64,000 nucleotides of DNA from an uncultured Lysobacteraceae bacterium. Lineage in GTDB: Bacteria; Pseudomonadota; Gammaproteobacteria; Xanthomonadales; Xanthomonadaceae. Position 1 is the stretch's first letter; every line of letters begins with the position of its first letter. Made by a program: the position numbers and the translations under genes. Positions 34,101 to 42,696 of the stretch are shown here, in pieces. The stretch lies in contig CALCNV010000116.1 in the NCBI GenBank assembly GCA_937897645.1, forward strand, positions 11,656-75,655. The letters run 5' to 3'. Below the pieces are notes generated by a model. That model searched no databases, was not told the DNA's origin, and was given only the letters and a program-made list of their open reading frames with translations.

Positions 34101-34223
34101 AATTTGAGCCGGGAATCGGGAATGGAGTTCGGGAAGGGGCTGGAAAAGTCCCCGCGCGGACGATTATCCCTTATTAACCAGCGGGAAATCGCAATCCCTG
34201 GAACGCCCGACATCACGGTTCGC

Positions 34224-34252
34224 CAGGGACCGGGTATTTCGCCCAGTCCCTG
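34224..34252 (-). terminator. Hairpin after bamB
   Basis: Arms CAGGGAC and GTCCCTG with an inner GGG/CCC pair and a short loop, located 20 nt past the bamB stop on the minus strand. There is no clear T-run. The rest of the 173-nt bamB-der gap contains GGGAATCGGGAATGG-type low-complexity sequence close to der. Confidence 0.4.
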
Positions 34253-34273
34253 CGGTGTTTCATGCGGAAGCGC

Positions 34274-35440
34274 TTATTGCACCCGGAATGCGGTGAGTTC
34301 GCCGTCGACGTTCTGCACGATCAGGATGCCATCCGCCACTACCGGCTTGGCACGCAATGCCTTGCCGCCGGCACGCTCACGCGTCGCCAGCTCGCCGTTG
34401 TCCAGTCGCAGCCAGTGCAGGTAGCCATCGAAGTCACCGACCACCACGTAGTCGCCCTGCACCGTAGGTGCCGTCAGCGAACGTCGCGCAAGCACGGTAT
34501 GCGACCAGACCGGTGCGCCGGTGCTTTTGTCCAGGGCCCACACGATCCCGGCCGGGTCGGCAACGACCACGCTGCCGGGCGCCAAGCCGATACCACCCAC
34601 GCCACCGTTGTCACGCGTCCAGATCGGACGGCCACTGGGGCCATCGATGGCAATCGTTTCCTTCTTGTAGCTGGTAGCGAACACGGTGGTGCCATCCAGC
34701 ACGGCCGGGCCATCGGCATCTGCCATGCGATCAAGTTCGGTACGGCCTTCCGGCACGCCGACGATCTGGCTCCACATCAGGCGACCGTCACTGAGGCTCA
34801 TGGCGGAGAGCGTGCCGTCGTCGTTGTTGACGAACGCGACACCCGGACCAAGCGTGACGGATGCGTTACCACGCACGGTCAAGCTGGGAAGATCCTTGTT
34901 GTAGAACCAGCGGCGTTCACCTGAGGCGGCATCGAATGCGGTGACGCGACCATCATTGGAACGAACCAGGACCAGGCCCTGGCCGATTGTCGGCGCGGTG
35001 ATGACTTCATTGGGCACCCTGGCCTGCCACTTTTCAGTGCCGGTAGCCGCATCCAGTGCGATCACATGGCCATCGAGGCTGCCTACCACCACCAGCCCGT
35101 CACCGACGCCGGGGCCGCCGGAGAGACGCAAATCCGATTCATGGCTCCAGACGGCGGCGCCGGTCTGCAAATCGAATGCCCGCACGCCACCCTCGATTGC
35201 AGCAGCGAACACACGGCCATCGGAAACTTCAGGGCCCTGGCGCACGCCCAGTCGATTTTCACCCTTGCCAGCACTCACGCTCCACAGCTTGGTCACGGTG
35301 GCGGACGGGGTGAAATCAACCAGCTCGGCCGGATCGGTCGGCTTCTCGTCATCCTTGTCGTTGCCAAAGATGTTCTTGAACGAGCTGCAACCGGAAAGCG
35401 CCACGGCGAGCGCAGTGATCGCGATAATGCGTTTGTACAT
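34274..35440 (-). CDS. bamB: Outer membrane protein assembly factor BamB
   Basis: A 388-residue lipoprotein of the BAM complex. The signal peptide MYKRIIAITALAVALSGC ends in a lipobox (LSGC). The rest is a PQQ-like eight-blade beta-propeller with repeated D(A/L)xTGxxxW units (FDLQTGAAVWS, LDAATGTEKW, FDAASGERRW, LDKSTGAPVWS). It holds BamA and hands over outer membrane proteins at the inner face of the outer membrane. The start at 35440 (GAGG upstream) gives a proper lipoprotein signal; an upstream ATG at 35458 overlaps yfgM. It follows yfgM directly, as in enterobacteria. Confidence 0.95.
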   Translation of the reverse strand: MYKRIIAITALAVALSGCSSFKNIFGNDKDDEKPTDPAELVDFTPSATVTKLWSVSAGKGENRLGVRQGPEVSDGRVFAAAIEGGVRAFDLQTGAAVWSHESDLRLSGGPGVGDGLVVVGSLDGHVIALDAATGTEKWQARVPNEVITAPTIGQGLVLVRSNDGRVTAFDAASGERRWFYNKDLPSLTVRGNASVTLGPGVAFVNNDDGTLSAMSLSDGRLMWSQIVGVPEGRTELDRMADADGPAVLDGTTVFATSYKKETIAIDGPSGRPIWTRDNGGVGGIGLAPGSVVVADPAGIVWALDKSTGAPVWSHTVLARRSLTAPTVQGDYVVVGDFDGYLHWLRLDNGELATRERAGGKALRAKPVVADGILIVQNVDGELTAFRVQ

Positions 35441-35454
35441 GAAAACCGGCCTCA

Positions 35455-36093
35455 TCAAATTGGCTGTGCGGGCTTGGGCGGCTTGCCGCCTGCGTCAGTG
35501 AGTTTCAGCTCGACCAGGCGACGCTGCGGCGCAGCCACATCCATGCCGGTCAATGCTTTCAGGTAGAGATCGCGGGCCTGGTCAGGCTTGCCGAGTGCCA
35601 TCAGCGCATCACCACGCGCCTCCAAGCTGGCGCTATCGCTTGCCTCGCCCAGCAATTTGAGCGCTTCTTCACCCTTGCCTGTCGCCGTCAGCAAGCGTGC
35701 GAGCCGCAGGTCGACCAGAGGTTGCAGTGAAGCATCGGCATGGGTGGCACGCAGCGTGACGATCGCGGCATCTTCCTTGCCCGCGTCAACCTGTGCCTGC
35801 GCCAGGCGCATGGCAGCAAGGTCTGCGTACACATGTGCGTTGCCTCCCTGCAGCTTGGCCACTGCCGCCTTGGCCTTTTCCAGGTCCGCCGCACCCAGGC
35901 TGTCCAGTACCGCCTGGTAATCCAGGTTGGCCTGCATGGACTGCTGCACCTGGTGCTTCTGCCACCATTGCCAGCCAAAAATGACTGCGAGTCCCAAGGC
36001 TATGCCGCCGATCAAACCGGCGCCGTTGTTCTTAAGCCAATTGCGGACGCGCTCGCTTTGTTCGTGCTCGTCGAGCAGATCGTCGATCGCCAT
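35455..36093 (-). CDS. yfgM: YfgM-like TPR protein, inner membrane anchored
   Basis: A 212-residue protein with a cytoplasmic N-terminus (MAIDDLLDEHEQSERVRNWLKNN), a single transmembrane helix (GLIGGIALGLAVIFGWQWW, about residues 26-44) and a periplasmic region of TPR-like helices (AMRLAQAQVDAGKEDAAIVTL, RLARLLTATGKGEEALKLL, GDALMALGKPDQARDLYLKAL). E. coli YfgM binds the SecYEG translocon with PpiD and affects periplasmic chaperone traffic. Located directly upstream of bamB. In many gammaproteobacteria ispG and hisS precede it; here rodZ is next, 61 nt away. Confidence 0.9.
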   Translation of the reverse strand: MAIDDLLDEHEQSERVRNWLKNNGAGLIGGIALGLAVIFGWQWWQKHQVQQSMQANLDYQAVLDSLGAADLEKAKAAVAKLQGGNAHVYADLAAMRLAQAQVDAGKEDAAIVTLRATHADASLQPLVDLRLARLLTATGKGEEALKLLGEASDSASLEARGDALMALGKPDQARDLYLKALTGMDVAAPQRRLVELKLTDAGGKPPKPAQPI

Positions 36094-36154
36094 GCGTACT
36101 CTCGCCCCGTCTAGGCGGGGTATATGTTCGGGTTGGACACGCCCACGCGCTGGG

Positions 36155-36988
36155 TCAGTTGGCGACCGGCGCTAGGGAACCGTCAGAGGATACCGTAAAG
36201 CGGGCCACGTTGGCTCGCTCATACGGCGTCATGTCCACCGTACTACCTGCTTGCTGAACCTCGACCGCTGCCGCATTGCCCAACACCACACGCCCGATTT
36301 CACCCGCACGGAAGCTGCGTTCTTCACCAGCTTTCAGCAGGCCCTGCTCCACGCCCTTGCCATCCGGCGCATGTATCTGCACCCAGCTGTCACCTGTCAT
36401 GCGCAGGGTCAGGACATTTGCATCCGGACGCGGGATCGGCGCCAGGGACGCCATGTAAGGAGCCGCTTGCTGGCGCGCAGGTTTCGTCGGATCACCAACG
36501 GCCACGGACTTCAACTCGCCAGTTGCGGGAACCACGTCCAGCGATGCGGTGGTCTGGGTGCCGCTGCGGCCTACCTGCGACTGCGTGGCAAACCAGACGG
36601 GCACGGCGATGGCCGCGGTGATCACGACGTACACCGCACGCCGCGCCACGCTTTCCATCACCCGGCGGTAGCGCGGGACGTGGCTGTGGCTGACAAGCTC
36701 GGCGACCTGTACCCCTTGGAAGCCAGCCTGCTGCAGGTAGGGTTCGACATCCACCTTGAGCAGCTTCGCGTAACTGCGCACCTGCCCGCGTATGAAAACC
36801 GGGGCGCCGAGTTGCTGCCAGTTTTCCTGTTCGATGGCTTCCAGCACCCGGGCTGGCATTTTCAGCTCTGCGGCAGCATCAGCCATGTTGATCGCGGATG
36901 CTTCGCGCGCTTGGCGCAACACTGCCCCACAGCCTTGAAGCTGGTTGTTGTTGCCGGGATGCAGGTTGGATTGCATTGGGTCTGTCAT
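36155..36988 (-). CDS. rodZ: RodZ-like cytoskeletal protein (HTH, transmembrane helix, DUF4115)
   Basis: A 277-residue protein. Residues about 20-85 are an HTH_25 domain (LRQAREASAINMADAAAELKMPARVLEAIE, FIRGQVRSYAKLLKVD), followed by a basic stretch RYRRVMESVARR, a transmembrane helix (VYVVITAAIAVPVWFA, about 119-134), a Pro/Ala-rich linker and a C-terminal periplasmic DUF4115 domain (TLRMTGDSWVQIHAPDGKGVEQGLLKAGE). RodZ links MreB to the wall-synthesis complex and sets rod shape. Its start overlaps the stop of pilF by 4 nt. Confidence 0.9.
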   Translation of the reverse strand: MTDPMQSNLHPGNNNQLQGCGAVLRQAREASAINMADAAAELKMPARVLEAIEQENWQQLGAPVFIRGQVRSYAKLLKVDVEPYLQQAGFQGVQVAELVSHSHVPRYRRVMESVARRAVYVVITAAIAVPVWFATQSQVGRSGTQTTASLDVVPATGELKSVAVGDPTKPARQQAAPYMASLAPIPRPDANVLTLRMTGDSWVQIHAPDGKGVEQGLLKAGEERSFRAGEIGRVVLGNAAAVEVQQAGSTVDMTPYERANVARFTVSSDGSLAPVAN

Positions 36989-37806
36989 GGCCTTGTCGTT
37001 TCCCCGGGGTTTGCGGTAACCGCTTGGGGGAACTCCGCCCTCAACCGCTGACTATATCTGCTGGCGGCAGCCGTGTCGCCAAGCCTTTCTTCAATCCTGA
37101 CCGCTAGTTGTAGCACGGCTGCGTTGGCAGGTGCAGCCGCAAGACGGCGTTCCGAGAACGCCCTCGCTTCGAAATAGCGACCGTGTCGAAATTCGCTTTC
37201 AGCCATGGATGCCAGTGCGAAGGCGTTGGCCGGCTCCAGGGCGATGGCTTGCTGCAGGTCCCGCTGTGCGCGCTCGTACTGGCCTACCTTCAACGCACAC
37301 CCGCCCGCATTGGCATAGGCGGACGCTGGCGAGCCATATCCCGGAGCGGCGACCGCACGATCGAACCAGACCAGCGATTCCGCCTCATAGCCAGTTCCAC
37401 ACAGCCATGCCCCGTAATTATTCAGGGCAGTTCCCTGGTCGGGGGCCAATTCCGCGGCACGCTTGTAATACCCGCCCGCACGCTCGGAATTGCCCTTCTG
37501 GTCCTGCACGATCGCGAGGATAGTGTTGGCATCCGCCGAGCCGGGATTGATCTTGAGCACCGCGGTGGCTTCGCGCTCCGCAGAGGCCAGGTCTCCACTC
37601 TGCAGGCGCTGGCTCGCGAGTGCCAGGCGATCCTGCGTCGCAAGACGCTGCTTGGTGGCGGGACTGTCGCTGACCGAATAGGCGGAACCCTTCTCTTCAT
37701 AATCGATGCGCTTGCTGGCCGGTTTGACGAAGGTCAACCGGGAACACCCCGTGCCCACCACGGCCAACACCGCCACCGCGGCAAGGAAACTACGCAGCCG
37801 CATCAT
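36985..37806 (-). CDS. pilF: Type IV pilus biogenesis/stability lipoprotein PilF (PilW)
   Basis: A 273-residue lipoprotein with a signal MMRLRSFLAAVAVLAVVGTGC (lipobox VGTGC) and a run of TPR repeats: ALASQRLQSGDLASAEREA, AGGYYKRAAELAPDQGTALNNYGAWLC, AGGCALKVGQYERAQRDLQQAI and AESEFRHGRYFEARAFSERRL. PilF is the pilotin that brings the PilQ secretin to the outer membrane in type IV pili. Its 5' end overlaps rlmN by 17 nt and its 3' end overlaps rodZ, so translation is coupled through the three genes. Confidence 0.9.
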   Translation of the reverse strand: MMRLRSFLAAVAVLAVVGTGCSRLTFVKPASKRIDYEEKGSAYSVSDSPATKQRLATQDRLALASQRLQSGDLASAEREATAVLKINPGSADANTILAIVQDQKGNSERAGGYYKRAAELAPDQGTALNNYGAWLCGTGYEAESLVWFDRAVAAPGYGSPASAYANAGGCALKVGQYERAQRDLQQAIALEPANAFALASMAESEFRHGRYFEARAFSERRLAAAPANAAVLQLAVRIEERLGDTAAASRYSQRLRAEFPQAVTANPGETTRP

Positions 37807-39016
37807 CGATCCCCTGCGACTGCAGGTGCTGGCGGAACTCCGCCTGGCGGCGGGTACGGTCCATCACCTGCCCCTTCAACTGGCCGCAGGCCGCGTCGAT
37901 GTCGTCACCGCGCGTGCGCCGGACCATGGTCAGCACCTGCGCATCCAGCAGCAGTTTCTGGAACGCGCGGATGTCTTCCTCGGGCGCGCGCTCGTAGCGC
38001 GTCCCGGGGAATGGATTGAACGGGATGAGATTGACCTTGCCGGCGTCCTTGGTCTGCACAGCATTGCTGAACTTGCGCATCAGCTGCGCCAGTTGTCGCG
38101 CATGTTCGGGCTGGTCGTTGACGCCCTTCATCAACGTGTACTCGAAGGTCACCGAATCACGCTTCTTGTTTGCATGCAGGTAGCGCACGCACGACGCCAT
38201 CAGTTCGGCGATCGGGTATTTCCTGTTGAGCGGCACCAGTTGTTCGCGCAATGCATCGTTGGGCGCGTGCAACGACACCGCGAGCGACACGTCGGTCTCG
38301 GTGGCAAGGCGGTCGATCATTGGCACCAGGCCGGAGGTCGACAGGGTGACGCGCTTGCTGGCCAGCCCGTAGCCCAGGTCGTCGCGCATGATGTTCATCG
38401 CGCGCACGACATTGTCGAAATTCAGCAGCGGCTCGCCCATGCCCATCATCACCACATTGGTGAGGCGGCGGTTCTGCGCGGGCACGTTGCCCAGGTGGCG
38501 CGCCGTCACCCACACCTGGCCGATGATTTCGGAGGTGGTGAGGTTGCGGTTGAAGCCTTGCGTGGCGGTGGAACAGAACGTGCAATTCAGGCCGCAGCCG
38601 ACTTGCGAGGACACGCACAGCGTGCCGCGGTTTTTGTCGGGGATATAGACCGTTTCAACGGCATTCTTGCCATCCACGCCCATGCCCAGCAGCCACTTGT
38701 GGGTGCCATCAGTGGAAGGTTTGTCGAACACGACCTGCGGCACCAGCACTTCGGCCTGTTCCTGCAGCTTGGCGCGCAGGTTCTTGCCGAGGTCGGTCAT
38801 CTGCTCGAAATCGGTGACGTAGCGGTGGTGGATCCACTTCATCACCTGGTGAGCGCGGAACTTCTGCTCGCCCAGCGTGCCGACGAAGAACTGTTCCAGT
38901 CCTTCGCGGTCAAGGTCCATCAGGTTCTGTTTTGCAGACACGGGTACGCCACTGGCCACGGACTCTGCGTCCGTGGCCAGTTTCAATTCAATCGGCGGCA
39001 GTTCGTGGCTGCTCAT
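37790..39016 (-). CDS. rlmN: 23S rRNA (A2503-C2)/tRNA (A37-C2) methyltransferase RlmN
   Basis: A 408-residue radical-SAM methyltransferase. The iron-sulfur cluster motif is CGLNCTFC (C-x3-C-x2-C) in SSQVGCGLNCTFCSTATQGF. Also visible are VMMGMGEPLLNFDNV, STSGLVPMID, the SLHAPND segment and, near the C-terminus, GDDIDAACGQLKGQV with the resolving Cys. It methylates A2503 of 23S rRNA and A37 of some tRNAs through a Cys adduct. The ATG at 39016 is chosen (MSSHELPPIELK); earlier in-frame sequence lies inside ndk. It starts 10 nt after ndk. Confidence 0.96.
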   Translation of the reverse strand: MSSHELPPIELKLATDAESVASGVPVSAKQNLMDLDREGLEQFFVGTLGEQKFRAHQVMKWIHHRYVTDFEQMTDLGKNLRAKLQEQAEVLVPQVVFDKPSTDGTHKWLLGMGVDGKNAVETVYIPDKNRGTLCVSSQVGCGLNCTFCSTATQGFNRNLTTSEIIGQVWVTARHLGNVPAQNRRLTNVVMMGMGEPLLNFDNVVRAMNIMRDDLGYGLASKRVTLSTSGLVPMIDRLATETDVSLAVSLHAPNDALREQLVPLNRKYPIAELMASCVRYLHANKKRDSVTFEYTLMKGVNDQPEHARQLAQLMRKFSNAVQTKDAGKVNLIPFNPFPGTRYERAPEEDIRAFQKLLLDAQVLTMVRRTRGDDIDAACGQLKGQVMDRTRRQAEFRQHLQSQGIDDAAA

Positions 39017-39026
39017 CACGCGGTGC

Positions 39027-39452
39027 TTAGCGCGAGACCACTTCGGTCGCGGCGAAGAAATACGCGATTTCGATCGCACCGTTCTCGACCGAATCCGAAC
39101 CGTGCGCGGCATTGGCGTCGATCGAATCGGCGAAGTCGGCACGGATGGTGCCGGCTGCCGCTTCCTTCGGATTGGTGGCACCCAGCAGTTCACGGTGCAG
39201 GGCAACGGCATTGTCGCCTTCCAGCGCCTGGATCATGACCGGGCCGGAAATCATGAAATCAACCAGTGCATTGAAGAACGGACGCTCGCGGTGCACGGCG
39301 TAGAAGCCTTCCGCTTCACGGCGCGACAACTGCTTGTACTTGGCGGCCACGATTTTCAGGCCGGCTTTTTCGAAACGCGAATAGATTTCACCGATCACGT
39401 TCTTGGCGACGGCATCGGGCTTGACGATTGACAGGGTGCGCTCCAGCGCCAT
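39027..39452 (-). CDS. ndk: Nucleoside diphosphate kinase
   Basis: A 141-residue enzyme balancing NTP and dNTP pools. It begins ALERTLSIVKPDAVAKNVIGEIYSRFE; the catalytic His is in GATN..IRADFADSIDANAAHGSDSVENG (NxxHGSD). Length is that of the bacterial family. GGAGAA precedes the ATG at 39452. First gene of the ndk-rlmN-pilF-rodZ run. A hairpin with a T-run on the sense strand stands about 50 nt upstream of the start (see separate entry). Confidence 0.97.
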   Translation of the reverse strand: MALERTLSIVKPDAVAKNVIGEIYSRFEKAGLKIVAAKYKQLSRREAEGFYAVHRERPFFNALVDFMISGPVMIQALEGDNAVALHRELLGATNPKEAAAGTIRADFADSIDANAAHGSDSVENGAIEIAYFFAATEVVSR

Positions 39453-39498
39453 GGAATTTCTCCGAAGGGTGGGCCACTGCGGACCCGAGGTTAACATG

Positions 39499-39521
39499 AA
39501 AAACCCGCGTCGAAACGCGGG
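39499..39521 (-). terminator. Terminator-like hairpin in the ndk leader
   Basis: On the minus strand, CCCGCGT-TTCG-ACGCGGG is followed at once by TTTTTC. It would terminate leftward transcription 47 nt before the ndk start, but no gene lies upstream on that strand. A second palindrome AATTGC-N5-GCAATT (39531-39547) and a TAGAAT box (39545-39550) sit just upstream of it. Confidence 0.7.
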
Positions 39522-39630
39522 CTTAGGCTAAATTGCGAAGTGCAATTCTAACGTATCGGCGACACATTTGCAGGGAATAGAGGCCAGCCATGCGGCACCG
39601 CAGCATGACTTCCGGGACGACAGAGAACAG

Positions 39631-39650
39631 AATCAAACAAGCGTTTGATT
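39631..39650. promoter_or_regulatory. PsrA-type palindromic operator upstream of the TetR gene
   Basis: Perfect 8-nt arms AATCAAAC and GTTTGATT around AAGC. The core CAAAC-N4-GTTTG agrees with the published Pseudomonas PsrA consensus ((C/G)AAAC-N2-4-GTTT(G/C)). It ends 12 nt before the ATG of the psrA-like gene, so autorepression is likely. Binding not shown here. Confidence 0.65.
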
Positions 39651-39662
39651 ACCGGAGCCGAC

Positions 39663-40289
39663 ATGGCCAGTACTACCCACTTCTCGACCAAGGACCGGAT
39701 CCTTGGTGCCGCCGAAGAACTGTTCGCCCAGCACGGCTTCGCCGGCACCTCGCTGCGCCAGGTCACCAGCCGTGCCGACGTCAACATCGCCGCGGTCAAC
39801 TACCACTTCGGCTCCAAGGAAAACCTGGTCAACGAGGTGTTCCGTCGGCGCATGGACGACATGACCGCCCTGCGCCTGAGCCAACTCAAGGCGGCACTGG
39901 AAAACCATCCTGGCGAGCTCCAACCGGTATTGGCAGCGTTCGTAGAGCCAGCGCTTGCCATGTCGCAGGACCGCCACGGTGGTGGCGCTTTCGTGCGCGT
40001 GGTCGCGCGTGCCTATGCGGAAAAGAACGACGGCCTGCGCAAGTTCCTGTCCGACCATTACGGTCATGTACTGCGCGAATTCGGCAAGGCCATCGGCACT
40101 TGCGTGCCCGGCCTCAGCAAGGAAGAGCTGTACTGGCGGCTCGACTTCCTGGCCGGCGCCCTGACCTACGCCATGGCCGACTTCGGCCTGATCAAGCGTC
40201 CCGCCGATGTCACTGAAGCGGCGCATCGTGAGCGTGCAGCGCGTGAACTGATCCGCTTCGCAGAGGCCGGCATTCGCGCCGGCCACTGA
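39663..40289 (+). CDS. TetR-family regulator, PsrA-like (fatty acid metabolism)
   Basis: A 208-residue TetR-family protein. The helix-turn-helix is LGAAEELFAQHGFAGTSLRQVTSRADVNIAAVNYHFGSKENLVNEVF (residues about 13-59), very close to PsrA; the C-terminal region (VVARAYAEKNDGLRKFLSDHYGHVLREFGKAI and LYWRLDFLAGALTYAMADF) also follows PsrA. PsrA senses long-chain fatty acids and represses fadBA in pseudomonads. Here the next genes are fadB and fadA types, which supports the assignment. The ATG at 39663 has GGAG in front; a TTG at 39645 would lie inside the operator. Confidence 0.85.
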   Translation: MASTTHFSTKDRILGAAEELFAQHGFAGTSLRQVTSRADVNIAAVNYHFGSKENLVNEVFRRRMDDMTALRLSQLKAALENHPGELQPVLAAFVEPALAMSQDRHGGGAFVRVVARAYAEKNDGLRKFLSDHYGHVLREFGKAIGTCVPGLSKEELYWRLDFLAGALTYAMADFGLIKRPADVTEAAHRERAARELIRFAEAGIRAGH

Positions 40290-40323
40290 ATAATTTCAAT
40301 TTGTAAACAAGGATTTAGATAAC

Positions 40324-42696
40324 ATGTCTAACAAGTTACTTGTACGTAAAGTTGCCGTCCTTGGCGCGGGCGTGATGGGGGCACAGATTGCGGCCCACCT
40401 GACCAATGCCGGCGTGGACACCGTGTTGTTCGACCTGCCAGCGAAGGAAGGCCCTGCAGACGGCGTAGTCCTGAAGGCCATCGCCAATCTGGGCAAACTC
40501 AGCCCCGCCCCACTCGCCAGCAAGTCGCTGGCCGAGGCCATCACGCCCGCCAACTACGAGACGGGCTTGGAACAGTTGCGCGGCTGCGACCTGATCATCG
40601 AGGCCATCGCCGAACGCATGGACTGGAAGCAGGACCTCTACAAGAAGATCGCGCCCTTCGTGGCCGACCATGCCGTGCTGGCCAGCAATACCTCCGGCCT
40701 CGGCATCAATGCCCTGTCCGACGTCCTGCCCGAGCAACTCCGCCACCGCTTCTGCGGCGTGCACTTCTTCAATCCGCCGCGTTACATGCACCTGGCCGAA
40801 TTGATCCCGACCAAGGTCACCGACGCCTCCGTGCTGGAAGGCCTGGAAGCCTTCCTGGTCACCACGCTGGGCAAGGGCGTGGTCTACGCCAAGGACACCC
40901 CCAACTTCATCGGCAACCGCATCGGCGTGTTCTCGATCCTGGCCAGCATCCACCACACGGCCGAATTCGGTTTGGGCTTCGATGAAGTGGATGCCGTGAG
41001 CGGCCCGCTGATCGGTCGCCCCAAGTCGGCGACCTACCGCACCTCGGACGTGGTGGGCCTGGACACCATGGCCCACGTCATCAAGACCATGGGCGACACC
41101 CTGCCCAATGACCCGTGGCACAAGTATTTTGCCGCGCCCAAGTGGCTGGAAGCCCTGATCGCCAAGGGCGCGCTGGGCCAGAAGACCGGCGCAGGCATCT
41201 TCCGCAAGGTCGGCAAGGACATCGTGGTGCTGGACCTGAAGGCCCAGGACTACCGCCCTTCGACCGGCGTGGCCGCGCCTGAAGTCGTTGAAATCCTGAA
41301 GACGAAGAACCCGGCGGAGAAATTCGCGAAGCTGCGCGAAAGCCAGCATCCGCAGGCGCAGTTCCTGTGGGCGACGTTCCGCGACCTGTTCCACTACAGC
41401 GCCTACCACCTCGCCGACATCGCCGAGACCGCGCGCGACGTGGACCTGGCCATCCGCTGGGGCTACGGCTGGTCGTTGGGCCCGTTCGAGACCTGGCAGG
41501 CTGCGGGCTGGAAGCAGGTGGCGCAGTGGATCGCCGACGACATCGTGGCCGGCAAGGCCATGAGCGATGCACCACTGCCCAACTGGGTGTTCGACGGCCG
41601 CGAAGGCGTGCATGCGGCCGAGGGCAGCTACAGCCCGGCGCAGAACGCCAAGCTGCCGCGCTCGTCGCTGGACGTGTACAAGCGCCAGCGCTTCCCCGAT
41701 CCGCTGCTGGGCGAGACATTCCCGGCTGGCGAGACTGTGTTCGAAAACGATGGCGTGCGGATGTGGACCGATGGCGATGGCATCGCCGTGGTCGGCTTCA
41801 AGACCAAGATGAATACCGTCAACGATCATGTGTTGAACGGTTTGCAGGAAGCTATTGGCATCGCAGAACGCGACTTCAAGGGCCTGGTGCTGTGGCAGCA
41901 CAGCGAGCCGTTCTCCGCCGGTGCCGACCTCTCCGGTGCGATGGGCCTGCTGCAGGCAGGCAACGTGACCGGCTTTGAAGCGATGGTCGCCAACTTCCAG
42001 GCCACCAGCCAGCGCATCAAGTATTCGCTGGTTCCCGTGGTCGCGGCCGTGCGCGGACTGGCCTTGGGCGGCGGCTGCGAATTCCCGATGCATACCGCGA
42101 AAACCGTAGCCAGCCTTGAGAGCTACATGGGCCTGGTGGAAGCCGGTGTGGGCCTGTTGCCTGCGGGCGGTGGCCTTAAGGAAATCGCCGTGCGCGCGTC
42201 GCAGGCGGCGGGTCCAGGTGGCGATGTGTTCGCCGAACTGAAGAAGACTTTCGAGACTGTAGCAATGGCGAAAGTATCCGCCTCGGCCATGGAAGCACAG
42301 GAACTGGGCCTGTTGCGCAAGACCGACAGGGTCGTGTTCAACGCCTACGAACTGCTGTACGTGGCCAAGCAGGAAGCGCTGGCACTGGCTGAAAGCGGCT
42401 ACCGCCCGCCCCTGCCCGCGCGCCGCATCCAGGTGGCCGGCGATGTCGGCATCGCCACCTTCAAGATGATGCTGGTCAACATGCTGGAAGGCCGCTTCAT
42501 CAGCGAATACGACTACGAGATCGCCGTGCGCATCGCCACCATCCTATGCGGCGGCGAAGTCGATCGCGGCTCGATCGTCGACGAGGAATGGCTGCTGAAG
42601 CTGGAGCGCAAGCACTTCGTCGAACTGGCCCAGCAGGAAAAAACCCAGGCGCGCATCGGGCACATGCTCAAGACCGGCAAGCCTTTGAGGAACTGA
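40324..42696 (+). CDS. fadB: Multifunctional 3-hydroxyacyl-CoA dehydrogenase/enoyl-CoA hydratase (dehydrogenase half first)
   Basis: A 790-residue bifunctional beta-oxidation enzyme. The N-terminal half is the NAD-binding dehydrogenase (VAVLGAGVMGAQIAAHLTNAG at 10-30, DLIIEAIAERMDWKQDLYKKI, SNTSGLGINALS, HFFNPPRYMHLAELIPT), followed by the dehydrogenase C-domains. The enoyl-CoA hydratase domain is at the C-terminal half, about residues 480-690 (HSEPFSAGADLSGAMGLL, VRGLALGGGCEFPMHTAK, VGLLPAGGGLKE). This order is opposite to E. coli FadB and like Bacillus FadN. It lies 34 nt after the psrA-like gene with AAGGA upstream, and fadA follows after 162 nt. Confidence 0.93.
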   Translation: MSNKLLVRKVAVLGAGVMGAQIAAHLTNAGVDTVLFDLPAKEGPADGVVLKAIANLGKLSPAPLASKSLAEAITPANYETGLEQLRGCDLIIEAIAERMDWKQDLYKKIAPFVADHAVLASNTSGLGINALSDVLPEQLRHRFCGVHFFNPPRYMHLAELIPTKVTDASVLEGLEAFLVTTLGKGVVYAKDTPNFIGNRIGVFSILASIHHTAEFGLGFDEVDAVSGPLIGRPKSATYRTSDVVGLDTMAHVIKTMGDTLPNDPWHKYFAAPKWLEALIAKGALGQKTGAGIFRKVGKDIVVLDLKAQDYRPSTGVAAPEVVEILKTKNPAEKFAKLRESQHPQAQFLWATFRDLFHYSAYHLADIAETARDVDLAIRWGYGWSLGPFETWQAAGWKQVAQWIADDIVAGKAMSDAPLPNWVFDGREGVHAAEGSYSPAQNAKLPRSSLDVYKRQRFPDPLLGETFPAGETVFENDGVRMWTDGDGIAVVGFKTKMNTVNDHVLNGLQEAIGIAERDFKGLVLWQHSEPFSAGADLSGAMGLLQAGNVTGFEAMVANFQATSQRIKYSLVPVVAAVRGLALGGGCEFPMHTAKTVASLESYMGLVEAGVGLLPAGGGLKEIAVRASQAAGPGGDVFAELKKTFETVAMAKVSASAMEAQELGLLRKTDRVVFNAYELLYVAKQEALALAESGYRPPLPARRIQVAGDVGIATFKMMLVNMLEGRFISEYDYEIAVRIATILCGGEVDRGSIVDEEWLLKLERKHFVELAQQEKTQARIGHMLKTGKPLRN

